Assembly: GCA_963747005.1 (NCBI GenBank)
Contig: CAVVDT010000003.1
Location: 496,001 to 560,000 of the forward strand
From: CAVVDT01 sp963747005
GTDB lineage: Bacteria > Pseudomonadota > Alphaproteobacteria > Rhizobiales > Aestuariivirgaceae
Direction: 5' to 3'
Length of the DNA stretch: 64,000 nt
Shown here: in pieces, positions 53,404 through 62,699 of the stretch
How the letters are laid out: the number at the start of each line of letters is the position of its first letter
Position numbering within the stretch: position 1 is the first letter of the stretch
Notes under the pieces: generated by a model
What the model was told of the DNA's origin: nothing
Seen by the model: only the letters and a program-made list of their open reading frames with translations
Databases searched by the model: none
Made by a program: the position numbers and the translations under genes

Positions 53404-54824
53404 GGGCGCGTGAGCTTGGTGTAGGGAACCTTGGCGAAGTCGGGATGCAGCGCTCCCGGCCCCCCGGCATAGAGGATGGCCTTGGCGATGGGAAAAAAGC
53501 CGGCGTGGAAATGCTGCGTCGACTTCACCACGACGATCTTCATGCGCTGAAGGTCGAGACCGAGTTTGGTGAAGCCTTCCGGGTGAAAGACCTGGGTTCT
53601 GAGCGCGGTGATGACCAGGTTGATGCCCTTCGCCTCCACCCAGGCCGTCGCTCCCATGGGATCGGGTGCTAAACCGAAGCGCTGGGTGGGGTTGTCGGCG
53701 AGGCCTTTGACGGTGACGGTGAGATCGACCGGATCGCCGGAACTCCTGCCGCACTTGCCGCCGACCCTCAGATCGAACGTCGCCCCTACCCCGGCGTCCT
53801 GGCAGAAGGTGACCGCCATGGGGTCCCAGTAAAAGCCGCTGGCCACGTCGCGCATGCCGCGTTCCAGCATCCGCTTCAGGAAGAACGTCGAATCGCCCGG
53901 CGCCCCGCCGCCGGCATTGTCGGCGACATCGGCGATGACCACCGGCCCGCCCTCCATGCCCAATGCCTCATCGAGTGCCTCGTCGATGGAGAGGTAGCGC
54001 TTCAGAAGCTGGTGCCGCATGGCGAAGAATTCCTCGCCGAGTTGATCCGCCAGCTTTTGCGCCTTCGCCTTATCGCCGTCCGCCACCACCAGTGTCTTGG
54101 CGCCGACATCGGCGACATCGCCCCAGATGAAACAGTGGCCCAGCGATACCGACAGGATGCCGTCCCTGCCTTCGAGCGCCACCATGCGATCGACGAAACT
54201 GCGCAGCGGTTCCTGGGTGGTGCGGAAGGTGCCGATCATGCGGCAGTCGTGCATCGCCATCACCGGTCGGGTGCGGCCCTCGGCGGCATCGGCGGCGAGG
54301 GTAAACAGTTCCTCGGCGCGATCGGGAATATCGACATGCGGATATTCCTTGTAGATCACCAGCAGGCTGGCATTTGTGATCATCGCGTCGGTGAGATGGC
54401 AATGCAGGTCGAGTTCGGCGCCCACCACCACGTCCGGCCCGACGATCTTGCGCACCCGCGCCAGGATGTCACCCTCGCAGTCGTCATAGCCGTAGGCCGC
54501 CATGGCGCCATGCAGGGCAAGCAGCACGACATCCACCGGCATGGCGGCCTTGAGATTGGCGAGCAGTTCGTCGCGCAGCTCTTCATAGACGCCGCGCACG
54601 ATGGTGCCGCCCGGCTCGGCATAGGTGCATAGCCCTTCCGCGACATCCCACCCCAGCGCCTCGGCGCGCCGCCGCCACACGAAAAGCTGGGCCGAGCAAT
54701 AATTCTCCGGTTGCTTCGTGGCATCGCCATGGGCGAGGAACCCCTCCTCGAAGCCGCGCCGACCGGTCGGCAGCGGGGCGAACGAATTGGTCTCGGTGTC
54801 GAAACCGGCGATAAAGACTTTCAT
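53364..54824 (-). CDS. M81-family metallopeptidase (microcystinase MlrC-like)
   Basis: This 486-residue protein has the MlrC_N and MlrC_C domains. Metal-site features are FDTETNSFAP near the start, LLALHGAM, ELDLHCHLTDAM, and YKEYPHVDIPDRAEEL. M81 proteins hydrolyse linear peptides and related amides and occur beside peptide ABC transporters, as here. It starts at ATG 54824 (MKVFIAGFDTETN). It is convergent with the fused ATPase gene. Confidence 0.87.
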   Translation of the reverse strand: MKVFIAGFDTETNSFAPLPTGRRGFEEGFLAHGDATKQPENYCSAQLFVWRRRAEALGWDVAEGLCTYAEPGGTIVRGVYEELRDELLANLKAAMPVDVVLLALHGAMAAYGYDDCEGDILARVRKIVGPDVVVGAELDLHCHLTDAMITNASLLVIYKEYPHVDIPDRAEELFTLAADAAEGRTRPVMAMHDCRMIGTFRTTQEPLRSFVDRMVALEGRDGILSVSLGHCFIWGDVADVGAKTLVVADGDKAKAQKLADQLGEEFFAMRHQLLKRYLSIDEALDEALGMEGGPVVIADVADNAGGGAPGDSTFFLKRMLERGMRDVASGFYWDPMAVTFCQDAGVGATFDLRVGGKCGRSSGDPVDLTVTVKGLADNPTQRFGLAPDPMGATAWVEAKGINLVITALRTQVFHPEGFTKLGLDLQRMKIVVVKSTQHFHAGFFPIAKAILYAGGPGALHPDFAKVPYTKLTRPYWPRVEDPFATG

Positions 54825-54992
54825 GGGCGGAAAAACTCTGGATTGGCAATCATGAAGGCTGGCAGGTTTCACAACCATCCTGCTCCGGGCGCACCCGGTC
54901 AACCGGTTTATGCGCGGACCTTCGGCCGCAGGGCGCGCGCTGTAAAGTCTCGAACTGCCAGGGAATCCAGCCTCGGGTGCGACATCGTCGAC

Positions 54993-55021
54993 TTGGTTGC
55001 GTCGCGGTTGTCGCCTATCTT
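54993..55021 (+). promoter_or_regulatory. Candidate sigma-70 promoter for the cytochrome bd operon
   Basis: TTGGTT (54993-54998), a 17-bp spacer and TATCTT (55016-55021) lie about 66 bp before the cydA-like ATG. I found no FNR-type box near it. The 262-bp region (54825-55087) between divergent genes has no ORF of its own. Confidence 0.4.
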
Positions 55022-55087
55022 CACAATATCACGGGGTCAGGCATGCCGTGTCGGCGGCGCGCGAGATGCCGAAACTGAAGGATTGCC

Positions 55088-56503
55088 ATGTTCGAGGGGA
55101 TAAACGCGATCGATCTGGCACGCGGGCAGTTCGCCTTTACGGTGATGTTCCACATCGTCTTCCCGGCCTTCACCATCGGCATCGCCAGTTATCTGGCCGT
55201 GCTGGAAGGCTTGTGGCTATGGACCAGGGACGACGTCTACATGCGCGCCTTCGACTACTGGAAGACGATCTTCGCCGTCGTCTTCGGCATGGGCGTCGTG
55301 TCCGGCATCGTCATGTCCTACCAGTTCGGCACCAACTGGTCGGTGTTCTCCGACAGGGCGGGGCCGGTAATCGGCCCGCTCATGGGCTACGAGGTCCTGT
55401 CGGCGTTCTTCCTCGAAGCGGGCTTCCTTGGTGTGATGCTCTTCGGCCTGAAGCGGGTCGGACCCGGCCTGCACTTCGCCGCGACCTCGATGGTGGCGGT
55501 CGGCACGTTGTTTTCCGCCTTCTGGATCCTGGCGGCCAATTCCTGGATGCAGACGCCGGCCGGCTATACCATCGCCGCCAACGGCCAGTTCGTGCCCAGC
55601 GACTGGCTGGCGGTGATCTTCAATCCCTCCTTTCCCTACCGCCTGGTCCACATGGTGCTGGCCGCCTACCTGACGACCGCCTTCGTCGTCGGCGCGGTCG
55701 CCGCCTTCCATCTTCGCGCCGACCGTAGCAACCGCACCGCCCGCACCATGTTCTCCATGGCCATGTGGATGGCTCTCATCGTCGCCCCGATCCAGATCTT
55801 CGCCGGCGACGAGCACGGCCTCAACACCCTGGAGCACCAGCCACGCAAGATCGCCGCCATGGAGGGCCATTGGGATACGCAGAAGGGCGCCCCCCTGATC
55901 CTCTTCGGCATCCCTGACGACAAGGCCGAAACCACCCGCTACAAGATTGAAATCCCCCATGGCAGCGCCTTGATCCTGACCCATAGCTGGGACGGCGAGT
56001 TAAAGGGATTGAAGAACTGGCCGAAGGGCGACCGGCCGCCCATGGCGATCGTCTTCTGGTCGTTCCGCATCATGGTGGGGCTCGGGTTCGCCATGCTTGG
56101 CCTCGGCTTGTGGAGCGGCTGGCAGCGGTGGCGCGGCCGACTGTTCAGCGACGACGGGCTGTTGCGCGCGGCGATCCTCATGGGGCCGAGCGGTTTCGTG
56201 GCGGTACTCGCCGGCTGGGTGACCACCGAGGTGGGCCGGCAACCCTTTACGGTCTACGGGCTGTTGCGCACCGCCGATAGCGTTTCGCCGCTGGCGGCGC
56301 CGGCGGTGGGGGCTTCGCTCGTCGCCTTCATCGCCGTCTATTGCGCCGTGTTCGGCGCCGGCATCTATTACGTGCTGCGTCTGATGAGGCAAAGGCCGGG
56401 CAAGGAAGGCCCGATCGAGAACCTGGGCCCGACGCGCACGGCAGGCATCACGCCGGCCCGGGCGGTCGATGCCGGCCGGTTTGCCCACGGCGGCGGGGCG
56501 TGA
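55088..56503 (+). CDS. cydA: Cytochrome bd ubiquinol oxidase subunit I (CioA-type)
   Basis: This 471-residue membrane protein has nine or so helices. Haem ligands include H22 (MFHIVFPAFTIG) and the His in YRLVHMVLAAYL. The quinol-site region is short (short Q-loop), with GRQPFTVYGLLRTADSVSP. This matches the cyanide-insensitive CioA form. It reduces O2 with quinol at the inner membrane. It overlaps the subunit II gene by 4 bp (GTGA). Confidence 0.9.
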   Translation: MFEGINAIDLARGQFAFTVMFHIVFPAFTIGIASYLAVLEGLWLWTRDDVYMRAFDYWKTIFAVVFGMGVVSGIVMSYQFGTNWSVFSDRAGPVIGPLMGYEVLSAFFLEAGFLGVMLFGLKRVGPGLHFAATSMVAVGTLFSAFWILAANSWMQTPAGYTIAANGQFVPSDWLAVIFNPSFPYRLVHMVLAAYLTTAFVVGAVAAFHLRADRSNRTARTMFSMAMWMALIVAPIQIFAGDEHGLNTLEHQPRKIAAMEGHWDTQKGAPLILFGIPDDKAETTRYKIEIPHGSALILTHSWDGELKGLKNWPKGDRPPMAIVFWSFRIMVGLGFAMLGLGLWSGWQRWRGRLFSDDGLLRAAILMGPSGFVAVLAGWVTTEVGRQPFTVYGLLRTADSVSPLAAPAVGASLVAFIAVYCAVFGAGIYYVLRLMRQRPGKEGPIENLGPTRTAGITPARAVDAGRFAHGGGA

Positions 56504-57519
56504 TCGACATGCACGATTTCAATATTCTCGCCTTCATATGGGCCGCCCTGATCGCCTTTGCCGTGCTTGCCTATGTGGTGCTCGACGGCTTCGATCTCGG
56601 CGTCGGCATCCTCTTTCCCCTGTTCCCGGCAAAGGACGAGCGCGACTTGATGATGAATTCGGTGGCGCCGATCTGGGATGGCAACGAGACCTGGCTGGTG
56701 CTCGGCGGCGGCGGGCTTCTCGCCGTGTTTCCGCTGGCCTACGCCACCATCCTCCCGGCGCTTTATGCGCCGATCATCGCCATGCTGCTCGGCCTCATTT
56801 TCCGCGGCGTTGCCTTCGAGTTCCGCTGGCGCACCCGGCGCGGCAAGTTCCTGTGGGACTGGGCCTTCGCCAGCGGCTCTATCATCGCCGCCTTCGCGCA
56901 AGGTTTAGCGCTCGGTGGGCTGGTGCAGGGCATTGCGGTGGAGAACCGGACCTATGTCGGCGGCTGGTGGGACTGGCTGACGTGGTTCAGCGTTCTTACC
57001 GGCGTAGCACTCGTGGTTGGCTATGCCCTGCTCGGGGCAACCTGGCTGGTCATGAAGACAGCCGGCCCGGTACACGACCGGGCGCGCCGCCTCGCCTGGC
57101 CCGCCGGCATCGCAACGCTGGTTCTGATCGGCCTCGTCTCTCTGGCGACGCCTTTCCTCAAGCCGCAATATCTCGCCCGCTGGTTCGGTTTCCCGACGGT
57201 GATCTTCAGCGTCGTCGTGCCGTTGCTGGTGCTGGGCTGCGCGTGGTTCCTTTTCCAGGGCCTGGCGAAGGGCAAAGACCGTTGGCCGTTCTTCGCCGCC
57301 GAGGGCATATTCGTCCTGTGCTATGCCGGCCTCGGCATCAGTTTTTATCCCTATATGGTGCCGACCAGCGTCACCATCTGGGCGGCCGCCGCGCCCGACG
57401 TCAGTCTGAAATTCCTGCTGGTCGGCGCTTGCGTGCTGGTCCCGCTGGTTCTCGCCTACACGGTCTTTGCCTACTGGGTGTTCCGCGGCAAGGTCGATTC
57501 CGAAGGCGGCTACCATTGA
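56500..57519 (+). CDS. cydB: Cytochrome bd ubiquinol oxidase subunit II (CioB-type)
   Basis: This 339-residue membrane protein has eight or so helices and the CydB signatures LDGFDLGVGILFPLFP and WDGNETWLVLGGGGLLAVFP. It starts at GTG 56500, overlapping subunit I by 4 bp; ATG 56509 is an alternative. It forms the bd-type oxidase with CydA and is followed with a 3-bp overlap by a small accessory gene. Confidence 0.9.
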   Translation: MIDMHDFNILAFIWAALIAFAVLAYVVLDGFDLGVGILFPLFPAKDERDLMMNSVAPIWDGNETWLVLGGGGLLAVFPLAYATILPALYAPIIAMLLGLIFRGVAFEFRWRTRRGKFLWDWAFASGSIIAAFAQGLALGGLVQGIAVENRTYVGGWWDWLTWFSVLTGVALVVGYALLGATWLVMKTAGPVHDRARRLAWPAGIATLVLIGLVSLATPFLKPQYLARWFGFPTVIFSVVVPLLVLGCAWFLFQGLAKGKDRWPFFAAEGIFVLCYAGLGISFYPYMVPTSVTIWAAAAPDVSLKFLLVGACVLVPLVLAYTVFAYWVFRGKVDSEGGYH

Positions 57520-57632
57520 TGCCGGGCGAACGTGCCCGCCGCCTGCTGTGGTTCATCGGTCTGTGGATGGCGGGTGTCGCCGTCGTCGCGGCGATTGCCT
57601 TCGCTATCCGGCTGGTGTTGTTCGGGCTCTGA
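57519..57632 (+). CDS. DUF2474-type small membrane protein of the bd oxidase operon
   Basis: This is a 37-residue peptide: a short basic start (MPGERARRLLWF) and a single membrane helix (IGLWMAGVAVVAAIAFAIRLVLF). ATG 57519 overlaps the subunit II stop by 3 bp, so it is translated with it. Small one-helix subunits such as CydX stabilise bd oxidases, and DUF2474 proteins are found at this position. Function is inferred from position and shape. Confidence 0.75.
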   Translation: MPGERARRLLWFIGLWMAGVAVVAAIAFAIRLVLFGL

Positions 57633-57644
57633 GGCGGTCGGTTT

Positions 57645-59438
57645 TCAACTCAGGTGATGCACCTGCGGCAGGCCGTAGACCGGGGTCTTGAGTCCTTCCA
57701 TGCGCGCCTTGAGCTGCAGGGAGAGGAACTGCGAATAATGGCGCGACTGGTGCAGGTTGCCGCCGTGGAACCATAGTGCCTCCTGCTGCGTCGGCTTCCA
57801 CATGTTGCGCAGTTCACCTTCCCACGGACCGGGATCTTTCATGGTGGACGAGCCCAGCCCCCAGCATTTGCCAACCTTGTCCGCGACGTCCTTGGAAATG
57901 AGCTTCGCCGCCCAGCCGTTCATCGAGCCGTAGCCGGTGGCATAGATCACCAGGTCGGCCGGTAGTTCCTCGCCGCTGTCGAGCACCACTGTCTTTTCGG
58001 TCAGCCGCACGGCCTGGCCCTTGGCGAGCTTGATCGAGCCGTCGGCCACCAGTTCCGAGGCACCGACGTCGATATAATAGCCCGAACCGCGCCGCAGGTA
58101 CTTCATGAACAGGCCGGTCTCGTCCTCGCCGAAGTCGACATCGAACCCGGCCTTCTTCAGCCGGTCGTAGAATTTCCTGTCGCGCTTCTTGGTCTCATCC
58201 GCCTGCGGCTTCATGATGGCCGGCAGGACCTTGTAGGGGATAGAGGCGAAGATCAGATCGGCCTTGTCGGTGGTGACGCCGTTCTTCACCGCCTGCTCGG
58301 AGTAGAGCGCACCGAGCGCGATGTCCATCAAGGTGTCGGACTTGACGACATGGGTCGATGAGCGCTGCACCATGGTGACGTCGATGCCGGCCTCCCACAA
58401 GGCGGCGCAAATGTCGTGGGCGGAATTGTTGGAGCCGATGACCACCACCTTCTTGCCCTTGTAGGCATCGGGTCCCGCATGCTGGCTGGAATGCTGCTGC
58501 TCGCCCTTGAAGATGTCCTGGCCCGGCAGCTTGGGCATGTTCGGTATGCCCGACATGCCGGTGGCGAGCACCAGTTGCTTGGGTTTCAGGACCACCTTCT
58601 TGCCGTCGCGGTTGACGACGACCGTCCACGTCTTGGTCTTTTCGTCATAGGTCGCCGACTTCGCCTCGGACTTCGTCCAGTAATCGAGTTCCATGACCTT
58701 GGTGTACATCTCCAGCCAGTCGCCGATCTTGTCCTTGGGCGAGAACACCGGCCAGTGCTCCGGGAACGGCAGATAGGGCAGGTGGTCGTACCAGACCGGA
58801 TCGTGCAGGCACAAAGACTTGTAGCGCTTGCGCCAGCTGTCGCCGGGGCGCTCGTTCTTTTCGATGATGATGGTGGAGACGCCGAGCCGCCTGAGGCGGG
58901 CGCCGAGCGCGATGCCGCCTTGGCCGCCACCGATGATGAGACAATAGGGCTGGGTCTTGTAGCCGAGTTCGCCGAGTTCCTTTGCCCGTTTCTCCGCCCA
59001 GCTCAGGCGGCCCTTGTGGGCGCCGTGCTCGGCGCCCATGGGGCGGCGCGCGCCCTTTGCCTCCTCGAAACCTTTGAGTTCCTGGAGGGTGGTCAGAAGT
59101 GTCCAGGCCTTGCCCTTGATGAGGCGGACGTGACCCTTGCCGCGCCCGGTGGCGGTCTCGAAGGTGAACCAGGCATCGGTCACGCCATCAGCTTCGCTGG
59201 CCTCGCCCTCGATCTGGAAGTTCGATGGCTTGGCCGAGCTGAGCGTCGCCTTGAGCATGGCGGTGATGTCGTCCTGGCCTTCCAGCGTCCTGATGTTCCA
59301 GGTGAGCGAGACCAGATCGCGCCAGTAACAGTCCTTGCCGAACAGCTTGGCAACCGCGTCGGTGTCCCTGGCATTGAGTGCCTTTTCGAATTTGCCGAGC
59401 CAGGCCTTGACGGCTTTGGTCTGCTTTGTATCGGCCAT
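57645..59438 (-). CDS. Flavin-containing monooxygenase with N-terminal NTF2-like domain
   Basis: This 597-residue protein has an NTF2/SnoaL-like N-terminal domain (residues about 8-125) and an FMO-like flavoprotein domain. The FAD motif is LIIGGGQGGIALGARL, the NADPH motif VVVIGSNNSAHDICAALWEAG, and the FMO signature FKGEQQHSSQH and VIYATGYGSMNGW are present. Class B monooxygenases oxygenate amines, sulfides or ketones. ATG 59438 is chosen by similarity to family starts. It diverges from the bicupin gene across a region with direct repeats. The substrate is open; a small sulfide or amine would fit the neighbourhood. Confidence 0.87.
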   Translation of the reverse strand: MADTKQTKAVKAWLGKFEKALNARDTDAVAKLFGKDCYWRDLVSLTWNIRTLEGQDDITAMLKATLSSAKPSNFQIEGEASEADGVTDAWFTFETATGRGKGHVRLIKGKAWTLLTTLQELKGFEEAKGARRPMGAEHGAHKGRLSWAEKRAKELGELGYKTQPYCLIIGGGQGGIALGARLRRLGVSTIIIEKNERPGDSWRKRYKSLCLHDPVWYDHLPYLPFPEHWPVFSPKDKIGDWLEMYTKVMELDYWTKSEAKSATYDEKTKTWTVVVNRDGKKVVLKPKQLVLATGMSGIPNMPKLPGQDIFKGEQQHSSQHAGPDAYKGKKVVVIGSNNSAHDICAALWEAGIDVTMVQRSSTHVVKSDTLMDIALGALYSEQAVKNGVTTDKADLIFASIPYKVLPAIMKPQADETKKRDRKFYDRLKKAGFDVDFGEDETGLFMKYLRRGSGYYIDVGASELVADGSIKLAKGQAVRLTEKTVVLDSGEELPADLVIYATGYGSMNGWAAKLISKDVADKVGKCWGLGSSTMKDPGPWEGELRNMWKPTQQEALWFHGGNLHQSRHYSQFLSLQLKARMEGLKTPVYGLPQVHHLS

Positions 59439-59578
59439 GCTGATTGCCTCCCGCAACATTCTGGTTATCGACGCTGGAGGGGAAACCTAGCACCAGGCCG
59501 CGCGGCGTCACAATCGGTCTTCGTGTCCATGTCGCGTTGCTGGTTCGACAAGCTGTTCATGTCGTTAACGGTCCATCC

Positions 59579-59615
59579 TGAATCGATGCATGAGGTACTT
59601 GAATCGAAGGATGAG
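59579..59615. promoter_or_regulatory. Two 16-bp direct repeats 21 bp apart, candidate regulator site
   Basis: TGAATCGATGCATGAG (59579-59594) and TGAATCGAAGGATGAG (59600-59615) differ at only two positions. They are 21 bp apart (two DNA turns) in the 313-bp intergenic region between the divergent monooxygenase and bicupin genes. In-phase direct repeats of this length are typical for a dimeric activator or repressor. Apart from this pair I see nothing in 59439-59751. Confidence 0.5.
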
Positions 59616-59751
59616 AAGTCCGCCTTAATTGACTCGAACAACTCGACAAATCATCAACTCGGCAAAGCCCATACTTTGGCGTGGCGCCGCCGCGCCCATG
59701 GTGGCAGACTGGCCGCAAATTGCGATCACCACGAGATGAGGAGACCTCCCG

Positions 59752-60537
59752 ATGAGCGGCCCGAAAATCATGCGCCTGGAGACCAACGGCCCGACAGGTA
59801 CCGGCCTGGAGGTCTGGGAAGAGATCAACCCCCACGCCCTCGTTTCCGGCACCCCGGTGCAGCGCGGCCACACCTATTTCGACGACAGGAAGACAGGCCT
59901 CAGCGCCGGTGTGTGGGACTGCACGGCGATGACCACCAAAATGGAGCCCTACAGCGTCAACGAGTTCATGCATGTGCTGGAAGGTGCGGTCACCATCGTG
60001 CACGAGGACGGGACCGAGGTGACCATCCGTGCAGGCGAGAGCTTCATCATTCCCAAGGGCACACTTTGCCAGTGGAAGCAGACCGGCTACATGCGGAAAT
60101 TCTTCGTCATCTTCGACGATCCATCCGGTGCCGTGGCGAAGGACCCGGCCGCGCTCGCGGTGATCCGACCCGAGCCTGATGGCGCGCTGGAGGCGGTCGA
60201 TGCCGGCGACCCGGCAGGCTATGTCGGCCCGCCGCCGACCGTTAGGGCGCATGAGTGGTTCACGGACCCCACCGGCCAGTTCAGTGTCGGTGTGTGGGAA
60301 GCCGGACCCACCATGCAGCGCCCCGTGGGGCCGATCAACCGCTGCGAACTGATGCTGCCCGTCAAGGGCTCCATGACGCTCATCGGCGAGGGCGAGGAGA
60401 CGGTGTTCAAGACAGGCGATTGCGCCTTTGTGCCCAAGGGCGCGCCCTATGGCTGGCGCAGCACCGAACCGGTGCGCAAGATCTATTGCACGTTTGTTGA
60501 AAGGGCCGCGGCGGCCGGCGCGGAGGCTGCCGAGTAG
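59752..60537 (+). CDS. Bicupin protein (two DUF861-type cupin domains)
   Basis: This 261-residue protein has two cupin domains (about 30-125 and 150-250), each with the DUF861 look: EFMHVLEGAVTIVHEDGTEVTIRAGESFIIPKGT and ELMLPVKGSMTLIGEGEETVFKTGDCAFVPKGAPYGW. The usual cupin metal His are largely missing in the second domain. It may be a ligand-binding or isomerase/epimerase protein. It is divergent from the monooxygenase and convergent with the GMC dehydrogenase gene. Function is unknown. Confidence 0.82.
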   Translation: MSGPKIMRLETNGPTGTGLEVWEEINPHALVSGTPVQRGHTYFDDRKTGLSAGVWDCTAMTTKMEPYSVNEFMHVLEGAVTIVHEDGTEVTIRAGESFIIPKGTLCQWKQTGYMRKFFVIFDDPSGAVAKDPAALAVIRPEPDGALEAVDAGDPAGYVGPPPTVRAHEWFTDPTGQFSVGVWEAGPTMQRPVGPINRCELMLPVKGSMTLIGEGEETVFKTGDCAFVPKGAPYGWRSTEPVRKIYCTFVERAAAAGAEAAE

Positions 60538-60540
60538 CGG

Positions 60541-60557
60541 CCGGCCTTCGCGGCCGG
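60541..60557. terminator. Short hairpin between convergent genes
   Basis: CCGGCC (60541-60546) and GGCCGG (60552-60557) form a stem with the loop TTCGC between the bicupin stop and the GMC-dehydrogenase stop. It lacks a T run and is a weak candidate terminator for both strands. Confidence 0.35.
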
Positions 60558-60558
60558 G

Positions 60559-62190
60559 TCACCGCTGGAAGGCAAATCTCGCGTTCAGGGCCGGTAACTG
60601 GGGTTGACCCAGAATGTAGTCGGCGGCCCGCGATGCGATCATTTGCGTCGGCGCATTCATATTGGCGCTCATGATTTGCGGGATGACCGATGCATCGACC
60701 ACCCGCAAGGCCTCGATGCCGCGCACCCGCAGCCGATCGTCCACCACTGCGTCCGGCCCATGTCCCATCCGGCAGGTGCCGCAAGGGTGGAAATCGGTTG
60801 TCGTGATCGAGCGTACCCAATCGCTGATTTCCCCATCGCTGCGCACCTGCGGCCCGGGGGTAAGTTCGGCGCCGCGCAGGGCATCGAAAGCCGGCTGCGC
60901 CACCAGTTCGCGGGTCTTGTGCACCCCTTCGACCAGTTCATCGAGATCGCCGTGTTCAGCCAGATAGGAAAAATGCATGAGTGGCTTGTCGTGCGGGTCG
61001 GCGGATTTGAGCGTCACGTGTCCCTTGCTGCGCGGGCGCAACTGATCGACGTGTATGGCGAACGCCTGAAGCAGGGTGATTCTGGTGCCGTCATACTCAA
61101 ATCCGACCGGGCCGAAATGGTACTGGAGGTTCGGGTAGCTCACCTTGTGGTTGCCGCGGATCAGGCCGCCGGCCTCCCAGATGTTGGAGGCGGCGATGCC
61201 GGAGCGGGTGAACACCCACTGCATGCCGGCTGCCGCCTTGCGCCACGGGACGTCCACCCGGTGGATGGGAAAGCTCCTGGTGCAGGCATACTGCAGCATG
61301 ATGCTGGCATGGTCCTGCAGGTTCTGCCCGACACCCGGCACATCGACCAGCGGCGGGATACCGACGGCTTTCAGGTGGTCCGCCGGCCCGATGCCCGACA
61401 GCATCAGGAGTTGCGGTGAGTTTATCGCCCCGCCCGACAGGATCACTTCCCTGTCGGCATGGACGAGGCGTTCTGCGCCCTTGTGGTCGAAGACGATGCC
61501 GGTGGCGCGGCCGTTGTCGATCACCACCCGCTTGACCATGGCCTTGACCAGCAGCGTGACATTGCCACGCCTGAGCGCCGGGCGCAGGTGGGCAACGGCG
61601 GCGCTGCACCGGCGTCCATGGCGCTTCGTGGCATCGAGGCGCGCAACGCCTTCCGGGTTGAAGCCGTTCAGATCCTCCGAGCGCCCCTGGCCCGCCTGCT
61701 CGCCTGCCGCAATGAAGGCATCGAACAACGGGTTATCGAAGCTGCCCTTGGAAACGCCGAGCGGGCCCCTGTCGCCACGCCATTCATCGCCACCACGGTC
61801 CGACGTCTCGCCGGCCTTGAAGTACGGCAGACATTGCGCATAGTTCCAGTCCGTCAAACCGCACTCGCTGGCCCAGCGATCATAGTCCAGCGGATGGCCG
61901 CGCATGTAGACCATCGAGTTTATGGATGAGGACCCGCCGACGACCTTGCCCCTCGGCATGCCGACGTTGCGATCGAACAGGTCCGGTTCAGGCTCTGTCT
62001 CGTAGTTCCAGTTAATTCTGGGGTCTCGCCAGGCGCGATAGACACCGGCCGGCACATGGATCATCAGATCGTGGTCCATCGGGCCTGCTTCCAGCACCAG
62101 GATCGATGTCCGCCCGTCGGCGCCAAGCTTGTTGGCCAGCACGCACCCGGCTGATCCGGCCCCGACGATGATGTAGTCGAACGTGGTCAT
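60559..62190 (-). CDS. GMC-family oxidoreductase, choline-dehydrogenase-like
   Basis: This 543-residue FAD enzyme has the N-terminal FAD motif IIVGAGSAGCVLANKL and the GMC signatures GGSSSINSMVYMRGHPLDYDRW and GAINSPQLLMLSGIGP. The catalytic His is in FHPCGTCRMG and a second His/Asn pair lies toward the end. Choline dehydrogenases of this type oxidise choline to betaine aldehyde, and other alcohols fit too. It could feed the aldehyde dehydrogenase at 46 kb, which is not close. Confidence 0.87.
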   Translation of the reverse strand: MTTFDYIIVGAGSAGCVLANKLGADGRTSILVLEAGPMDHDLMIHVPAGVYRAWRDPRINWNYETEPEPDLFDRNVGMPRGKVVGGSSSINSMVYMRGHPLDYDRWASECGLTDWNYAQCLPYFKAGETSDRGGDEWRGDRGPLGVSKGSFDNPLFDAFIAAGEQAGQGRSEDLNGFNPEGVARLDATKRHGRRCSAAVAHLRPALRRGNVTLLVKAMVKRVVIDNGRATGIVFDHKGAERLVHADREVILSGGAINSPQLLMLSGIGPADHLKAVGIPPLVDVPGVGQNLQDHASIMLQYACTRSFPIHRVDVPWRKAAAGMQWVFTRSGIAASNIWEAGGLIRGNHKVSYPNLQYHFGPVGFEYDGTRITLLQAFAIHVDQLRPRSKGHVTLKSADPHDKPLMHFSYLAEHGDLDELVEGVHKTRELVAQPAFDALRGAELTPGPQVRSDGEISDWVRSITTTDFHPCGTCRMGHGPDAVVDDRLRVRGIEALRVVDASVIPQIMSANMNAPTQMIASRAADYILGQPQLPALNARFAFQR

Positions 62191-62611
62191 TCAAAATTCC
62201 CCGATCGCATGTGCAGCCAGGACCGGAATACGCCGCCCGCCCGGAACCGTTTGCCCCATGGCTGCCTGTTGCCTTCATTGTTGCATTGCCAATGCGGCGG
62301 CGCCAGTCGAGCACAAGCGCCGGCGGCCAATTGCGTCGCGTTGTAGGGGCGTTTCCCAGCCCGCTCTCATGCGTCCTGCCGGCTGACAATTATAGATTAT
62401 TTTGGTGGTGGGCGCAGTCTCCTGCGAACTCGTCTCCGGCTCAAATTGCCGACTAACAGGGAAAATACAGGGAAAATCGACAAAAATCGCTATCCTGGAG
62501 CGCATTTTGGCGCCATAAAGCGCTGCAATTACAGTCAGTTACGGGGAAATTCCCTGCGGCAGAAAACAGGGAATTTTGAAGAGCATAACAGGGAATTATC
62601 AGGGCCGGATC
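62191..62611. repeat. Non-coding region with repeated ACAGGGAA motifs
   Basis: This 421-bp stretch has no gene I trust. Its right part holds ACAGGGAA at 62456, 62467, 62566 and 62588, plus a fifth at 62620 just inside the insertion element. Two pairs are 11 and 22 bp apart. A GGGGAAATTCCC segment (62543-62554) lies among them. I recall similar ACAGGGAAT-rich pieces as relics of mobile elements in rhizobial genomes; here they are interrupted by the IS66 element. Confidence 0.5.
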
Positions 62612-62699
62612 GTAAGCGTACAGGGAATGCACACTTGTTCGCGGGGTGTGTGTTGCGATCTTCTTGTTGACGGCGATTTGCGCCGTGCAGGAGATGATG

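Noticed and set aside
58416..60179. 587-codon plus-strand frame opposite the monooxygenase
   Set aside because: It lies antisense to FMO motifs and crosses a real intergenic region; no domain is visible.
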